Made by a program: the position numbers and the translations under genes. From Caulobacter sp. FWC26 (GTDB lineage: Bacteria; Pseudomonadota; Alphaproteobacteria; Caulobacterales; Caulobacteraceae), in NCBI RefSeq assembly GCF_002742645.2, contig NZ_CP033875.1, positions 2,520,001-2,584,000 of the forward strand: a stretch of 64,000 nucleotides of DNA, read 5' to 3'. Positions 63,248 through 64,000 of the stretch are shown in pieces (positions within the stretch are counted from its first letter, which is position 1; each line of letters opens with the position of its first letter). The notes below the pieces were generated by a model. The model did not search any database. It had not been told where the DNA came from and saw nothing but the letters and a program-made list of their open reading frames with translations.

Positions 63248-64000
63248 GTGCCGTATCTAAGCAAACGCGTCGTTAGCAATTACTTCCGGACTGACTGCCC
63301 ACGTCAGCTGCGCCTGCTCCTTTCGCCTGAAAACAAGCAGTATCAACCGGAACGGGACGCACAGGGCATGCCGCCCAAAACGGTCGCCCGTGCTGGTATG
63401 GCGGCGCTGACGCAGGAAGGCGGCCGTTGGGAGCAGGACAAGCTGAAGGATCTGCAGGCAACCTTCGGCGCGGCGGCCGTCGTTGGCGTCGTCACCGGCT
63501 CCGACTTCCAGGACCAGAAGCTGCAGACTGTCATGCCCAACGCCCAGCCGGGCGTTTTTCTGGTCAGGCCTGCGTTCGAAGTGGGGGCAGCCTTTCAGTC
63601 CGCCATCGGCATTGACGCCCTGGCGGTCACCTACGGCCTAGGATTTGCCAGGCTGGTGCCGGACCTGATCCAGGTAATTGGTCCAGCGGAGGTGGGCCGC
63701 ATCGTGGAGGCCGATGGCTCAGTCCACGACGCGGACGGTCGGATTGGCTTGCGCGTCATCGACATCAAAATGACCGCCGAGCCTAGCGCCTCCTATTTCG
63801 CGGAAATCACCTACTACTCGCTGGCGCTCGCTGGCTGGCTCACCGACAACGGTTTTGCCGACCGATACGCGGTCGTCGCCGAGGCGGCCATCTGGCCGGG
63901 GTCGCATGAAGCCGCAGCGATCGTGCGACTGCAGGCCGACCGGCAGAAGGCCGGGACCACGGCGAGCGCACAGGATCTGGCAATCGCCCTGGCCGAAGAT
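63248..64000 (+). CDS. RecB/Cas4-like PD-(D/E)XK nuclease (3' partial)
   Basis: 251 residues visible from the GTG at 63248; the frame is open to the window end. The N-terminus LSKRVVSNYFRTDCPRQLRL is the typical opening of RecB-like/TM0106-type nucleases (a Cys-Pro-Arg after a substrate-binding helix). Motif II is LVPDLIQV near 137, motif III VIDIKMTAEPSASY near 168-172 with D-x-K, and the QxxxY-like EITYYSLALAGW follows. This gives a complete PD-(D/E)XK site. It is 28 nt downstream of the methyltransferase stop and probably in one operon. Downstream domains (possibly a helicase) are outside the window. Confidence 0.75.
   Translation, partial: MPYLSKRVVSNYFRTDCPRQLRLLLSPENKQYQPERDAQGMPPKTVARAGMAALTQEGGRWEQDKLKDLQATFGAAAVVGVVTGSDFQDQKLQTVMPNAQPGVFLVRPAFEVGAAFQSAIGIDALAVTYGLGFARLVPDLIQVIGPAEVGRIVEADGSVHDADGRIGLRVIDIKMTAEPSASYFAEITYYSLALAGWLTDNGFADRYAVVAEAAIWPGSHEAAAIVRLQADRQKAGTTASAQDLAIALAED

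Noticed and set aside
61150..64000. DISARM or BREX as the identity of the right-end methyltransferase cluster
   Set aside because: No DrmA/DrmB or PglZ/BrxC homologue is visible; the methyltransferase and RecB-like nuclease alone do not define either system.

Overview
The window is high-GC, densely coded DNA. It has many TonB-dependent receptors, a FecI/FecR/receptor triplet, 4-nt stop/start overlaps and GTG or TTG starts. This fits an alphaproteobacterium of the Caulobacteraceae type (Caulobacter or Phenylobacterium-like). That assignment is inferred from gene content and protein style; there is no rRNA or other marker in the window.

Layout. (1) 1-9255, left defence-like island: the 3' part of a large SF1 helicase/PD-(D/E)XK/DUF3320 protein is translationally coupled to SbcD-like and SbcC/YhaN-like genes, followed by a Cap4(DUF4297)-like nuclease coupled to a HerA-type ATPase. 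(2) 9592-12930: a TonB-type outer-membrane receptor and an IS66 transposase remnant. (3) 12930-25290: a DedA-PAP2-LssY fusion protein, then a metal-efflux locus (CzcA/CusA-type RND pump, short adaptor, outer-membrane factor) with its two-component system, a PepSY protein, and a frameshifted paralogue of the first receptor. Three copies of an ATT....ATTCCCAAyC motif lie in front of the efflux operon and in the divergent PepSY/receptor promoter region, and are a candidate regulon operator. (4) 25390-34611: surface-polysaccharide or glycolipid cluster with four GT-B glycosyltransferases, a CDP-glycerol glycerophosphotransferase-like enzyme, a GINT1-like protein, an LPG_synthase_TM-like membrane protein and an LptF/LptG permease. 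(5) 34782-38846: FecI-type sigma factor, FecR and an STN-containing TonB receptor. (6) 38855-43120: exported metallophosphatase, MlaA lipoprotein, and a siderophore receptor with a Fur-box-like promoter element. (7) 43284-46336: decayed or orphan genes (ADP-ribosyltransferase pseudogene, DUF2726 membrane protein, HWE-kinase remnant, small ORF, XRE regulator). (8) 46333-55474: a complete trbBCDEJ(K)LFGI-DUF2274 mating-pair operon. (9) 55609-64000, right defence-like island: MmcQ/YjbR protein, AT-richer HEPN gene, a Gabija-like OLD nuclease plus UvrD helicase pair, a zinc-ribbon DUF1156-like DNA methyltransferase, and the start of a RecB-like nuclease that leaves the window.

How it works together. 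The middle is envelope and metal/iron physiology. The two ends and the trb operon are accessory and mobile in character. No relaxase, coupling protein, integrase or attachment site was seen, so the extent of any integrative element cannot be fixed from this window. The strongest candidates for undescribed biology are the left-end helicase/SbcDC-like operon next to the HerA/Cap4-like pair, and the right-end Gabija-like/methyltransferase/RecB-like cluster.
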